Source of the DNA: Amphibalanus amphitrite
Taxonomy: Eukaryota; Arthropoda; Thecostraca; Balanomorpha; Balanidae
Assembly (NCBI RefSeq): GCF_019059575.1
Contig: NW_024882714.1
Span: 124,001-188,000 of the forward strand
Direction: 5' to 3'
Length of the DNA: 64,000 bases
In this document: positions 1-12,088 of the stretch, in pieces
Position numbering within the stretch: position 1 is the first letter of the stretch
Layout: every line of letters begins with the position of its first letter
The notes under the pieces: model-generated
What the model was told of the DNA's origin: nothing
Database searches by the model: none
What the model saw: only the letters and a program-made list of their open reading frames with translations
Made by a program: the position numbers and the translations under genes

Positions 1-343
1 ACCTTCAGTTCCGCGTGCCATTCTCCATAGGCCACTGTGTATTAAATAACGCGTTCACTGATCGCAAAAAATGAGACCCACATATGACGCGTTTGCTACC
101 AGCCAATCAGCGCTCGAGATGCCGAGCGCTGATTGGTGGAGAGGGCCGTCGTTAGCAGTCCATTACATGTCGTTTTCCTTGAACATGTGCGTGAGCGCTG
201 ATGCTGCTCACGGGCTGTTGCCATTTTTCGTAATGCTGAAGGCACGGGAGCGAACCCCCCTGCTCCATCGGTAGTTCTCAGCCCATCCAATGCTGATAGG
301 ATGAAGTCCATGTTCCCTTTAACATTTTGATGCACACTCCGCC

Positions 344-467
344 CGTGAATCCTGCATACAAGTTAAAGTTTTTGTTTGATGCCCCGCCCGTGAATCCCCC
401 ACTCACCGCCAGTTTTTGTTTGATGCTCCCCGTGAATCCCCCACTCACCGCCAGTTTTTGTTTGATG
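344..467 (-). repeat. Tandem copies of the exon 4 end and splice donor
   Basis: A 42-45 base unit recurs at about 344, 389 and 431. Each unit contains, on the minus strand, the codons for IKQKLA followed by a donor region. The unit at 431-467 is the real exon end with donor GTGAGT at 443-448. The unit at 389-425 repeats the donor GTGAGT exactly at about 401-406. The leftmost unit is diverged and its donor is lost. Read through, the first donor would keep the frame open and add one unit (VSGGFTGSIKQKLA) to the protein. Confidence 0.75.
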
Positions 468-618
468 CGCCCGGTGGTGATCTGGGAGTTGAGTCGTCGC
501 ATCAGCTCGATGGCAGCACGTTCGTCCAGCAGGGCCAGGTCGTCTCCGGCAGCTCGGGCGAACATCTCTGCCAGCCAGCGCTCCCGCACGGCTGCCTTCT
601 CGTCCATACCGTCGGGAG
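449..618 (-). CDS. PLCL: PLCL-like exon 4: start of the EF-hand region
   Basis: Fifty-six codons after a split codon (residues 173-229). The acceptor is GGCCACAG (phase 1) and the donor GCG/GTGAGT (phase 0). RERWLAEMFARA and IELMRRLNSQITTGRIKQKL align with the first EF-hand helix pair of vertebrate PLCL1 (MWLKTVFEAA and VELIKQLNPTLKEAKIRLKF). The first EF loop lacks the acidic calcium ligands of a working EF-hand, as is usual in PLC enzymes. The last 30 or so bases of the exon together with its donor are repeated downstream in the intron, so more than one donor could be used. The next exon would lie left of the window. Confidence 0.85.
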
Positions 619-1637
619 CTGTGGCCAGGACGGGGACGGTAGTTAGAACAGGGGTGAGACGCGGGGCCGACGGTTAATCAGAGCGCGGGCTGAGAGACAG
701 GGTCAACAGTGTCAGACAGTAAACGGGCTGAGAGTCAGGGTCGAAAGTCAGTCAGAGCGTGGGCTGAGGGACAGGGCTGCTAGGAACAGAGCAGTTACAA
801 GCGATGGACATGTCCCGAAGAATGTTGACTTGGTAGCGTGCTTTACGTGTGATGTTTGTCCGTGTAGTATTTCAATGCGTGATAAGAAAGTTTCAGATTA
901 AATAAAGCAATGTAACTTGAGTTCCTCAGTAAGTTTGGTAGGCAGGCCAGACATCTCAGCATTAATGCATGCATAATAAGTGCTTATCAGCGTAATCAAC
1001 TGCCGGTTTAAATGGAAGTCTTAATTAAAAACCAACTTTTGTATTAGATGGATTATGCTCATTCATGTTCTAACCAGACACCTAACATAATTCTTCCGAA
1101 TGAAATAAAAGTCGCCATTTACACAATCTTACACCAGTTTTGCCTGTCGGGGGGCCAGTTCTCGTTAAATTCTATAAGCGAGACAAATTAAAACTTTGGT
1201 GGCATGTCGGTCAAACATATTAGTGCAATAGTTCAGGGACAGCCGGCGAGTCTTTGAATGTCTTTTTAGACCTGGTTATGACAGCTCCAACAAAGCTAGA
1301 CCACTCTCAGGAATAAAAACAGCAAACAGTGATATCACCCAGCATGCACCACAAAAACATCAAAGAAACATCTGAGCCAAAGCCGGACCTAGCCCACGCA
1401 TCGCGGCAAGAGCGCTGTGATTTCAGGCCAGGTGACTGGGATATAGACTGTACCGCAAGACATCGGCGTACGGCGGCGCAGTCTGGCTCAAGGCAAAACT
1501 CGCCGGTCCAAGCAATGTAAACGCATCTCGCATCACCTCTTTCTTTCAAGCGAAAATGTATACTTTCATCTTATGTATGCGTTGCTGCATCTCCTGTTTA
1601 TTCAGTAAAAGGATGCAATAACTTTTGAAGGTTTGTA

Positions 1638-2612
1638 CAGGGTGTTTCACTAAAAGTGTCAAAAAGTAAATGCCTATTAAAGTTATATAAAATATGCAAA
1701 TCACGTGGTTGCGCACGTGGCTTGGTTGCAAATTTTTGGACATTTATGCTTTGTCCATTTAAGATATATTTTACACTCATACGGAGCGAGGGCAGGAGGC
1801 CAAAGTTAATAGTCGTTTTTTTTCCTTATGCAGAACAAGAACAGGTTATTTACACCGCAACAGGAGGGGTGAATTACACTTACCTTTGATGCCATCAGAA
1901 ACATTGAAACCGTATGCCGACTTTTCAGGAAACGTTTTATTCTCTCACCTCGCTACGTTCCAGATTATAAAAGGTTCAAAGGGCTTCTTGAGAGGTTTAA
2001 AAGGGTTCCTTCGATACCGGTCGCAGTCCAAAAAAGACGGGGTCCCCCACCTCTCGGCGGAAACTGTTGAAAAGGTCAGGGTCTTTTTGAGGGTCTTTGA
2101 AGATAACAAGAAGCTAATTTCAACATCAGAAATAGCCAAGGCCTTACAAGTTATCAAAAACAGCCACTATAATGGCTGTAACCACCATGGGAACTGGCTG
2201 GATTAGAAGTTCCTGCACCGAAAAATCAGCTGCCTCGCCGCCCGCCTCTGGCCAGCGCAAAGCCCCGATCTGTCACCGTTTTACTTCTGGTTTTGGTCAG
2301 TAGCTCTCGCAGAGCTGAGGAAGACTCAAGTCACATCACTTCGGGAGCTGAAGAGCACCATTCAAGGCTTTGCCGACAGTCTGGACGCTGAAGATGAAAA
2401 CGGGCTGTGAGGCACCTCCGGACACGTGCCGAAACGGTGCATCAAAAGAAGGGGCGGATATGTGGAATAGGTTTGAGTGACGGTGCCATCGTTTTTATAT
2501 ATTCAAATGTCCAACAATTGCGGATGAAATGGTATGCAAATTTCCGTAGAAAACATTGTTATTATGTGCATTATGACCTTTTACTTTTTGACACTTTTAG
2601 TGAAACACCCTG
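1638..2612 (+). mobile_element. Mariner-like element 1, internally deleted
   Basis: Terminal inverted repeats of over 30 bases beginning CAGGGTGTTTCACTAAAAGT, flanked by TA on both sides (1636-1637, 2613-2614), as in the Tc1/mariner superfamily. At 975 bp it is shorter than a full mariner. Plus-strand remnants show the N-terminal helix-turn-helix region (CRLFRKRF, VAVQKRRG), the WPAQSPDLSPFYFW segment that carries the second Asp of the catalytic triad, and a C-terminal HLRTRAE. The part with the first Asp is missing, so the element is non-autonomous. Confidence 0.85.
1870..2460 (+). pseudogene. Degenerate mariner-type transposase
   Basis: Protein similarity runs through all three plus frames with stops between, so it is not translatable. 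Segments in order are ITLTFDAIRNIETVCRLF (DNA-binding domain), RLWPAQSPDLSPFYFWFW (catalytic core) and RELKSTIQGFADSLDAED, then the tail HLRTRAE. Between the first and second segment about a third of the gene, with the first catalytic Asp, is absent. Confidence 0.7.
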
Positions 2613-3977
2613 TAGTAACGAAAAACTCATTTACAAAAAACAGACAAAATAAGCAGCAATGGATTCGGGAAATAGGCGCAAATTAAAACGAGAAGCATAT
2701 ATTATATATTGCACTCATAAGGCGAATAAAGTAATGAGGCACCCAGTTCATTAACGAAATGCCTGATGGCCGACGTGAGTAAGAACATTTCGAGCAGTGG
2801 ACTTCTGTAAGGCAAGAGTTTAGACTTTAGGTAGAACGCTCTTTTCAATCACCTGTCTGTCCTCTGTAGATAAGATGCTACAGAGTCATGCCGAAGCAGC
2901 ACCTTATTGTATCTACACTATATACTTTATACTTTAAGGCTGTATGTACTTTAAGGCTTATCGTTGTGCATTGCCAGAGACTAGCACTGAAATTATTATT
3001 GGCTACAACTGAGCGACACTTTAGGTAATAATAACTGTCCAGAAATGGTTTTTGTGTGAAGTTCCTGCTACAAATAAACGCGATAATGTTTCGTTAAAGG
3101 CTTCAACTCAATGCCACCCATGCTGATCTATATCTAACGTTTATTTTTAGCTCCACTGCATTGGCATGACCCGCACCAGAAAGGTCAGCCCAGTGTTTCC
3201 CATGGACGGCATCAACACCAGCCGGCTTCGGTAAAGCTCCTAAACGACCGGACCCAGCAAACAGGACCCCTATCCCCTGGTGACGACGGTCGGTATCGGT
3301 CCCACCACCCACGCGCGCCGGCTAAAACACGTGCTGGCGGGCCATTTGCGGGATTTGGCGACGCCGCGCCGGCGGTAACGGGCGGCGAGGAGGCGGGGCG
3401 CAGGATTTCGTCACGTTCCAAGTGGACCATGCTGCACGGCTCGGACGAGCGATGGGCGCCGCCAGAGGTGAGATCAATACAGAACCGGTGGTGAGCGACC
3501 GGCGCTGCGGCCGTGCCACTAAACGACCGCTCACTAAACTTGGCTCGCGGAAAGGTCACTGGGCGGTCAAAATAAATCCCGATGGGCCCGATGCGAATGA
3601 AACCGTGCGTGCTGGATTAATCAGCCGGTATTCACTTTGAGGGCGAGCCGCGTTATGTGACCCATTAGCACGCAATGTCATTTGTTATTCAGGCGGCTGG
3701 GTCAAATTAGACACGCACACCAGCAGTAAATTATCATATAAATAGACGCATAGGCCTGACAGTAGTAAGCATGAAATTAGTATGTGACAACAGTGTGCGA
3801 ACTAATTAATTTTCAGACAGGATTTTAAAAGCTTTGTCTATTTTTTCCGCCTTGTCACCTGTCACCGTATAACATTGCGTAGGTATAGGTATGACATGCC
3901 GATGCAGATAAGGTAACAAAGGGTTATGAAAAGATGTGCAACTAATGGTATGAATCTAATTAACAATATCATTCATA

Positions 3978-5340
3978 CAGGGTGTCTCAAAAGTTCGCTT
4001 ACAGGTACCAGCCATGCTTTTTTGTCAATAATTCTGAATCAACATGAAATTAACAGTCGAAATTTTGCATGGGCATTGGTAACAACCTTCCTCAAGCAGC
4101 TTCATTGTTTTCAAGCGCATTCGACCCTTCATGAGCTCACAAAAAGGGTTCACCTCTGACCATGGATCAGGCATGAAAATGGAGGTCGCATACTCGGGTC
4201 GGCTGAGAAACTCTCTGCTTCACGAGTAATGGGAATGGTTAGGTCGGAAATGAAACATGGCAGAGTGTCGGCGAGGATGAGTACAACATGATGGTCATCT
4301 AATAAAAACGGTGGCTAAAATTTTTGAAGGACAAAACCATGCGAGACTAACAGCGCTTTGAACGACCCTTGTACCGCAGCAGACTCGTGCTCCGGAAAGC
4401 AGCTGAAAATGCAGTCCTAACTATTGAAAACTGACTAGAAGCTCACAGACAGAGGTTACCCAGTTTCAAAAATTGCAGGTCATCATAAAATAAAGACAAA
4501 ATACCTATCATTTAAAATTGTTTATAATATCTATAACGCTAAATTTTGAGGGAAAATAATGCGAAAATCGTCAATGCCGAGGACAAGTGACCCTCCAAAA
4601 GTGTCAATTAATGTAAAGTTTTATCTAACGAAGTTTCAAGAGGCAGATCTGGAGCAAATAGCTTTCTTTTACACACAAAATCCGGACAAAACCGCACGAT
4701 GGACAGGTTTTGGCCGTTTACAAAGCAGAACCTCTCCTGAGGAAAACACTCCGGAACCCAGCGAAGGTCTTGGCATTGGGAATGACGAGCGTTCGGGATT
4801 TGCAAATTTTGCAAAATGTGTCTAAGAAACAGATGGCCGACACATTTTGCTACGATATGCTGCGAAAAATTTGCCCCTGGCACTTCCCATTTGTTCAGGA
4901 ATGGGGTTGTTTTTAAAAGGAAAATGGTGCTTGGGAGGTCGGCGCCAGTCATTCATGAAGGAGTTAGCGCCAGAGAAGACCTACAAAATACTCACGGATG
5001 GTGTCGATGCAAGCTATCGGCTTTCAGGGAGAAGCGGATGTTGCCGGGGAGCTCGTCAAACCTAAATCCGACGCAGAAACTGCGGGGGATTCCCCTACAA
5101 GAGCTTGAAAGCTGGTAACCTTTTATCAGCCTCCGGCAGCTGACGGAGTGACGAAAATCGGTATGGGCAAATATTTTTGGAGATACAGCAAAGGGTTTGG
5201 TTTCCAACCTTCCGAATCAGTTGTCAAAGCATGCATATTTGTCTAGTGTACACACGGACACCAAAACCTTAGATTTTTGGCCGGTTCTTATATGCTTTAT
5301 TGACATTGGAAATGTGTAAACGAACTTTTGAGACACCCTG
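3978..5340. mobile_element. Mariner-like element 2
   Basis: Inverted ends CAGGGTGTCTCAAAAGTTCG, left and right copies complementary over at least 20 bases with one or two differences, flanked by TA at 3976-3977 and 5341-5342. Length 1363 bp is near a full mariner, but no long open frame remains. Short plus-strand frames at 4559-5118 include KICPWHFPFVQEW and LAPEKTYKILTDGVDA, which I do not recognise as the standard mariner core. It is therefore either a diverged transposase or unrelated filler. Confidence 0.8.
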
Positions 5341-6484
5341 TAGAAACAAATCGTAAGTTTTTGTTAGATCGAAATAGTCCAGAAAATAGGTAGTTCAGAT
5401 GTCAAGCTAAATATTCCCTTGAAAAATCCTACTTGATGAGATCAATTAGACACAGAGAATCCTCCGGGCTGGATTACCAAAAACATACTCAAACGTGAGC
5501 AGTTCTTCGTAAGTGAGGCTGACAAAGCCTTGCGTGAGCCTAAATCCTTTCAACCACACTACATAACCTAAGTCGCCGAAAGTTCCTAGCAAATACCAGC
5601 GATCCGTCCAGACGTCGCTGGGTATAATTCCAGTAGAGCCGATCTATTCTCGTTGCGCTGATCCCCTCATTAGCCGTGGCTACATGGCAGCCACACGCCA
5701 GTGCCACCAACCATCACTCGTCAACGGACGGAGCAGCCATTTCCGTCCCGTCTCGGGAGCGAGTTCCCGAGAGCTCCCCCGGGCGATGTCGCCACCCCGT
5801 TCGGCGGCGTCATCAGCGGCTCCGTCTCCGGCGGCTGAACGCCATCAGGCAGACGTCCGCTGTCATCAGGCAGATGTCCGTGGCGTCATCAGGCGCCATG
5901 ACTGCTCAGCGCTCACACTCCGCCCTGCCGGCGGTTGGCCCGGCGCGCGGTCCCCGTATATTCGGCCCTGCCCGGGTGATCCCCAAGCGTCTCAGCGCGG
6001 CCCGCGGCTGTCGGGACCATCCCGAGCCGTTAGCTGGGAACGGCAGCCATCAGCAGACCAATCACGGCCTGTCTGGACCATCCGATCAGCCGTCAATGAA
6101 GGCCCCATGGAGCGGGGGGGGGGGGACGCGGCCACGGCATGTTACCCTTCGCTTATCGTAGGATGAGAGATGACTGTCGCGCTACTGGTCCCCATAAAAA
6201 TATACATGCTAAATAAATGTAACAAAAGCACATGTAAAGAACATACAATGTGCAGTCTGCACTGCTTCCGTGTAAGTGAATTCGTCGTGCGTTTCACATT
6301 ATTTTCTCTAACGAATCGGGAATGAAAATATTCCATTCGTAAAAATAAAAGTGCGGGCGCCAAAGCAATCCTTTCTAGTGAGAACAGCCATGCAAGGGTG
6401 ATCCATGCTCCTTGCACATAATCATATATGTTTGAAACTATGAAGAAATAGTATGCAGTGCTCTAGCGAGGAACATTTTGATAT

Positions 6485-6800
6485 ATGTAACTAGCTAGGA
6501 TTTCAAATGACCTTTTCCTCGATAATTAATTGGAAATGCCATAAAAAGCAAATATTATATTGTTTGGCAAATTTTCGGACAACAGTTAATTCTCAAGCCA
6601 CATGGAACAATTGACAACGAAGTTTTATAACCGAAGTTTTATTAAAACGTTTTTGAGTTATAAAACTTCGTTGTCAATTGTTACATGTGGCTTGAGAATT
6701 AACTGTTGTTCGAAAATTTGTCAAACAATATAATATTTGCTTTTTATTGCGTTTCCAATTAATTATCGAGGAAAAGGTCATTTGAATTCCTAACTACATA
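6485..6800. repeat. Long near-perfect foldback
   Basis: Two arms of about 145 bases with very few mismatches around a loop of about 25 bases (6631-6655). In RNA or single-stranded DNA it would form a long hairpin. The arms are AT-rich with no coding content. The word ATATGTTTGAAAC occurs on both outer sides (6426-6438 and near 6798-6810), possibly an old target duplication or part of a wider element. Confidence 0.85.
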
Positions 6801-8205
6801 TGTTTGAAACCATCTTAAACGACCTTGCAGTGTCTGCCTCGTTGAATTCCATGCACTTGCACTTACACTGAAATGCATATTCATCGAGGTCGACGAAATG
6901 TAGGGCGATGTACGGTCGCTGGGTCATTTTCAAACGCTTAGCGGTCACATTCAGCGCGAACCAGCATATTCTATTCTTCGATATCGACATTCCTTCGTGC
7001 ATTATTCACGCTGGTATGCACCAAGGCGTCGGCAAAAAGAAATAATCAAAACGCTTTTCCTACGTTCAAAAATATAAATAATCAAAACGCTTTTCCTCCG
7101 TCCCTTTAGTAACCAGTACCACCAATATCCTTACAACTCCACACTCTGTTCCTGTTGCGTGTCTGACGCCACAGTCCTCTATTCCGCCCGGAGGAGCGCC
7201 GCTCCATTGTGGTCCACCCACCCACGTGCCATCGCCAGGCCATCCGTTTGGCCGTCCCCTTCGACACACCGATTGGCACCGGTGCCGGGCACGAGCGTCG
7301 TTTGCGACGGCTCCATCATCGGCGGCGACGCAGCCGGCACCTGGGTGGCGACTGCTGCCCGCCCCGCTCGCGCGCTGAGCGACAGCGTGGTAGTCCAGTC
7401 GGCAACGAATGAGATCGGTCCGGAGCCGACGGACATGGTAAAACAAAACTGGGTTCACTTCACTAGCTGTGTTCGCTGGAAAGTGTATGAAGTCGCTAGG
7501 GAAAATTAGGTTCGATTGGTGATAAGTGATTGGAAGAATATAAATGATGATTGAAAGAATGGAAAAGATGGAATGGCGGATGCAGTACGATGTAAGAGTC
7601 CATTGTCAACGGAACTGACCGACATAAAGCAAAGCGAAGGCGAAGAATCGAGCAGGAAAGGGATGCTCACGACTGAAGGTCATGTCATGTCCAATGTTGT
7701 ACCCGGAAAACCAAGCGTTGAACGCTGGACCAGAAGCCTATTCCACTTCACAGATTTGAAACCCTTCAAGGCTTATCCAATAAGGCTCACTTAGTTTCGA
7801 AAATATTCGAACTGCCATGTTCTGAAGCACTTCAATAACCGACTCCAGAAACAAATGGAACGGTTAGCGAAGGACTGAAAACAAGGTAAAACAGGTATAT
7901 ATCATACGCAAAGAAGTGCACAGAAGAAAAAAAAACTATCCGTGAAGCGCATAGAGCCTGTGTAACATGCGCTCGAAAAAGCATTGACGACTGACAGGGA
8001 TCCTTGGACTCCAAGTGTTACTATACCATCTCACATTTCTTCCCGTATATAGCAGCGATAGGCAAAAACACCACATGCTACTCACAACATGACAACATGT
8101 ACGACATACCACACTTCCATCGAAAGGAATATAATCTTTACACGGTCATCCCTCCCACGGCTGCCGCCTCGTGGTCATGCAGCCGCAATGAGCCGCTCCA
8201 CTCAC

Positions 8206-8400
8206 CTATGAGGGCGTTCAGTCCTGTGATCCATATGTTGGCCTCATCCGGACACGGAGCCACAAGGTCTAGGGACTCGAACTCCTCGCCGTATATGATT
8301 GAGAAGGCACATTCCTCGCAATAGGCGCCGCTGAACTCCTTGTTGCGAAAGATGGGGGTGTTCTTTCCGGTCCGAATCTCCTTGATGGAGTCGATGGGCA
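8206..8400 (-). CDS. PLCL: PLCL-like exon 3: second half of the PH domain
   Basis: Sixty-five codons (residues 108-172), phase 1 on both sides, acceptor CGTTCCAG and donor ATAG/GTGAGT. It contains the most diagnostic stretch of the window: DSIKEIRTGKNTPIFRN, then CAFSIIYGEEFESLDLVA, then ANIWITGLNALI. These correspond to AIKEIRLGKNTETFRN, CAFSILHGENYESLDLVA and ANIWVSGLRYLV in vertebrate PLCL1. The closing helix with Trp is the PH-domain C-terminal helix. Other PLC classes share the fold, but GKNTxxFRN and the spacing favour the PLCL branch. PLC eta or epsilon is the main alternative. Confidence 0.9.
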
Positions 8401-10070
8401 CTGGAACGGACGGGGAGCGGCGTTACACCTCATCACACAGAGCTGGTCTGCCTGGCTGGAGACGGGCGGAGGGCGATCGGCACAGACCGGATAGCAGTCG
8501 GTCGGGCAGGGGTATTGGTCTCTCTGACCGGTCACAGGGTGGTAACAGTCTGACAGTAGTTGGTGGGGAGTTGCTTCGTTTTGGCTGAAGGGGGCCATGA
8601 GACCGTTTCGTATCAGTCCGACCGTGGCCAGTCCAGTCAAACGTTCAGTGCCTACCAGCGGTCTTACAAAATTCATGAATGCTGATGCATCAAAAACATT
8701 TTCGTGTCTTTAAAAGCATTGACCTTGAAAGTTTGACAAATGACTATAGGCACATTCATTTTCTTAAACGGAAAACAACTTTTGGAAAAAAAATGATATC
8801 GAGGTACCAAAAAAAATAACAAATATGTATAAGTATGCGGTGGTAACAAATTATATAACTACGTCGGTGTCGAGGAGAGCGCGGCGGGCACAGCAGCCCG
8901 CCAGGTGGTGCCTTTCATTAGCGGCCACCATTTGCCGGCAGCGGCGGCAGCCTCTGCACCGCGCCGCGGGTGACCCGGCCGGCGCCGCGGGCGATATACG
9001 ATCTATGTGACCGCCGACCGGCCTATATGCCTTCTCGGCGGGCCAATGCGATCCTTTGATAAGCATGTTCCGAGGCCCGATCAATGCCCCTGCCCCCTGC
9101 CCCCCTCCCTCAGCAGTCAGTCAACATCGACCCGGGCCCGGCGCACGAAGTCATATCCGGAGAAAGAGAGGAGAGGACACCGGAGGGAGAAGCAGAGCTG
9201 GGAGAAGTGAGAGCGAAGAATAGACGGACGTCGAATAGAAGAGAGATGCAGAGAGATGAAGCAGGCCCACTGAAAAAGAGCAATGGAGAAAAACAGGAAC
9301 AGGGGTGGCTGAACACATAAAAATGCAAGACAGAATAGAATGAAAATGGAAAATACACGTACATTAACTTAACCCGCGCGGGGCTGGGGGGGGGGGTAAA
9401 TTTTACCCCCCCCTGTTATCTCCCGAACTAATGGTCCGATTTGGAAAATTAAAACGCCAATCGAAAGCTCTCATCACGAACTACTAAAAACATGTACTTA
9501 ATTTAAAGTTTGAGGTCAAGGTCAAGGTCAGGTCAAGGGTACAAATTGCAAGTTTCTACAGTATCGGCCTTGCACCGTAGTTGCCGAAGGATGGAGTCAT
9601 GGACTGAGACTGATCGCCCAAAACGTGTTCTTAGGCTACCAAGACAATATTAGTTGCATACAATATCATTCAGAGGTCAAGGTCAAGGTCAGGTCAGGTC
9701 AGGTCAGGTCACCAAAAAACAAAATATAGAAAAGGGCATGTGCGACACATGTTTTATGGGTCATTTTACTCATAGAATTCAATAGGCACACTCAATAAGT
9801 GATATGGACCACATCTGGATGAATTTCAGGTCAAGGTCAGGTCAAGGTCAGGTCAAGTGAGGTCAAATTTTGAAGTTGGTTGTTAAGGCCTAAAAAGGTG
9901 TCTATCTGATGCAGTTTTTCACGGCGAATCGAATGGTGCTATTTTTGTTTCCGTAGGAGGTCTAGAACTTCCAAAAAAGTCATTTTTCAAAAAATTTGTG
10001 TGTCGTGACGTCATAAAATTTTGAATAACTCCCACATTTTTGAACCGATTCTTCTAAAATTTGGTATGTA

Positions 10071-11042
10071 CAGGGTGTCCGGAAAGACCTGGCGCTTCTT
10101 TTGGACGCCGTCTAACGCGCGCTGTGATTATTGGACATTCAGCCAATCACCACAGACATGACCCCTCGTTGACCGCTAAGCTAGGGGTCGTATAAATATG
10201 ACTTTGAAATCGTTTTCAATGATGGGTAGATGGGCGAAGATGCGCCTTGTCGCTGAATGCCTGCGCGCGGCGGCCGGGTGCGCCTTGAACGAGGCGCGAG
10301 TTGCAGGGCGATGCGGCGTTTTTCGATGAATGGTTTAGCAGGTAGAATCTTATTCCGACTCGGGAATTCCTTAGAAAATATCCTCAGACCGGTACGACCG
10401 CGGTATGTCAAAACTGCAGAGAACAGAGCAGCATTTCAGCGCGGCAATCGAAGAAACTGCGGGGGTCTGATTGACGAAAATGTCCCATCATCTTCGTCAA
10501 TGTCGAATAAATGAATAACAGGCTGGTCCACGAGGGGTTCCTGGACAGCCACATCAACCCGAGGGTCAAGACGACTTACCCTAAGGGTCACTTCGCATTT
10601 CAACAGCAGAGAGCGCCCTTCAACAACGCCGCAGCCGTTCGAGCTAAACTGACAGAGGAGCTTGCCGGGCCAGATCACCGTGGCGAAATGAGATTAGGCC
10701 GCCTTATTCTCCTAACCTGACCCGCTCGACTAAGGCGTGCTACGCGTTTTGTAGAACAGGATCTAGGCCATTTCTCACCCCAGCCTGGAGTCGTTGAAGA
10801 CTCGCATCATGACAGCATGGGAGGACCTGGCAATGCCCCACATCGTCAAAACCCGCAGGCGCTTCCTCCCCTACGTCGAGGCCGTCGTCGGCGCCGACGG
10901 TGGTTACATTCAATGAGCACGTAGCGGAAGCATGTAGCTTGGTGTCCCTGGTCATTGTTTTGATCCATTGATGAGTATCTATGAACCAATGACATTTGTT
11001 TTAGAAAATGTTGAAAAGCGCCAGAACTTTCCGGACACCCTG
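10071..11042 (+). mobile_element. Mariner-like element 3, nested in a TTAA element
   Basis: Inverted ends CAGGGTGTCCGGAAAG, continuing with CTGGCGCTT in both arms, flanked by TA (10069-10070, 11043-11044). The insertion splits the surrounding TTAA element, so it is younger than that copy. The plus strand has a decayed transposase whose end is still readable (see 10775-10917). Confidence 0.85.
10775..10917 (+). pseudogene. C-terminal remnant of a mariner-type transposase
   Basis: The plus strand reads LKTRIMTAWEDLAMPH then VKTRRRFLPYVEAVVGADG and a GGYIQ end before a stop. The LK.RI..A......V..RR......V...GG.I pattern is characteristic of the end of IS630/Tc1/mariner-type transposases. Upstream similarity is weak and interrupted by stops. 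Confidence 0.65.
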
Positions 11043-11749
11043 TAGGTGCACATAGACCACTTCTCTGACATATATTCCGGTTTTTTCGATAGACTCGAAA
11101 TTTTGGATTTTATAATGATTTTCCCAAAAAAATCAGTTTTTTGAAAAAATTTAGGCCAAAATCCAAAATTTTCAAAAAACCGAGATAGCCATTTGATAGA
11201 CAAAGTAAAATTACGTATAACCTTTTTTTGTTACGTCTTGATTCCTTTAAAAATGAAGATGTTAGCGGCGTTTGAACTTTTGCCGTTTTTGAGGCGAAAA
11301 TGGCGAACATGAGGTCACTAAAACGTCAATTTCTCAAAAATTTTCCGACGGATTTCGCTCAAATTTTCAGGGAAGGTGTCAAATTGATGTAAGAAAAGGT
11401 ACTGAAAGTTTGGCGGCGCTGCGCGCCGCCGTTTTTGAGATATCGCAAAAATTCGCGAGGGGGGGGTAAAATTTACCCCCCCAGCCCCGCGCGGGTTAAC
11501 TAAGTGGAAGGTGACATAGGAAAAAGACTTGCATCTTGAAACAATACATAGTCAGATCATTGGGAAAACTTGCTCATTAAATGTAATATAAAATTAAGAT
11601 TAAAAACAAAAATAATAATATAATTTTCACAACGATACAAATTTACATGTGACAGGACACCGAGACTGCGGCACGTTTGTCGTCTGAAACATAATCAAAA
11701 GACGAGATCCTAACTTGCAATCAATCTTATGCAATGGTCTTGCAATTAA

Positions 11750-11822
11750 CCCTCGCCGGCCGAGTTTGGTATGCTGTTCGCGTTCGCCGGCGTATGTAGA
11801 AAACCAATAGGTCCGGCGAGGG
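11750..11822. mobile_element. Short TTAA-flanked element
   Basis: A 73-bp sequence between TTAA (11746-11749) and TTAA (11823-11826), with ends CCCTCGCCGG and CCGGCGAGGG. The ends are close to those of the element at 59422-61009. It looks like a minimal, internally deleted member of the same group. Confidence 0.7.
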
Positions 11823-12088
11823 TTAAGACCCTTGCAAATCGACTAGCACCGAATATGATAAATAATCATATCACATGTTTTGGAACGCATGGCGCAGGCT
11901 GGTTAGACCATGATTTAGACCAGCAGGCTTCAGCTCAATACCAGATCACAGACTCTGACCGTCGTCTGCGACAGGCTGCCAACTGGTGAGAAGGCTGCCA
12001 ACTCCTTGGCCGGCAGACCACGACTCTACGGCTTCGGACGTAGGTCCGCAGCCCCCCCCCCCCCTGTTCAGCGGCTTAACCGACTCAC

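Larger units (their letters stand above)
619..8205 (-). other. PLCL intron 3 (7.6 kb)
   Basis: Non-coding between exons 4 and 3. It holds two mariner-like elements (1638-2612 and 3978-5340), a near-perfect 316-bp foldback (6485-6800), a degenerate tandem stretch with repeated CAGGGTC/GGGCTGAG words at about 670-780, and a GC-rich block at 5690-6140 with a poly-G run. Overlapping open frames in the GC-rich block have no recognisable domain. The remainder is AT-rich unique sequence in which I see nothing further. Confidence 0.7.
9373..11495. mobile_element. TTAA-flanked piggyBac-like element, copy 1
   Basis: Flanked by TTAA (9369-9372, 11496-11499). The inverted ends are CCCGCGCGGGGCTGG followed by a poly-G run and GTAAATTTTAC. 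A TTAA duplication with ends starting CCC is the hallmark of piggyBac-like elements. No transposase is present, so it is non-autonomous. The left half carries three clusters of AGGTCA-type repeats (about 9512-9545, 9671-9713, 9828-9872). The right end shares AAGGTACTGAAAGTTT with the copy at 13879-15064. A mariner-like element (10071-11042) sits inside. Confidence 0.82.
8401..12088 (-). other. PLCL intron 2 (3.7 kb)
   Basis: Non-coding between exons 3 and 2. More than half of it is one TTAA-flanked element (9373-11495) that itself contains a mariner-like insertion (10071-11042). A short TTAA element lies at 11750-11822. A GC-rich patch occurs at 8890-9010 and a purine-rich patch at 9150-9310. 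Confidence 0.7.

Noticed and set aside
5676-6166. Two overlapping plus-strand frames of about 160 codons
   Set aside because: Two frames are open at once because the block is GC-rich; no domain, and it lies inside PLCL intron 3.
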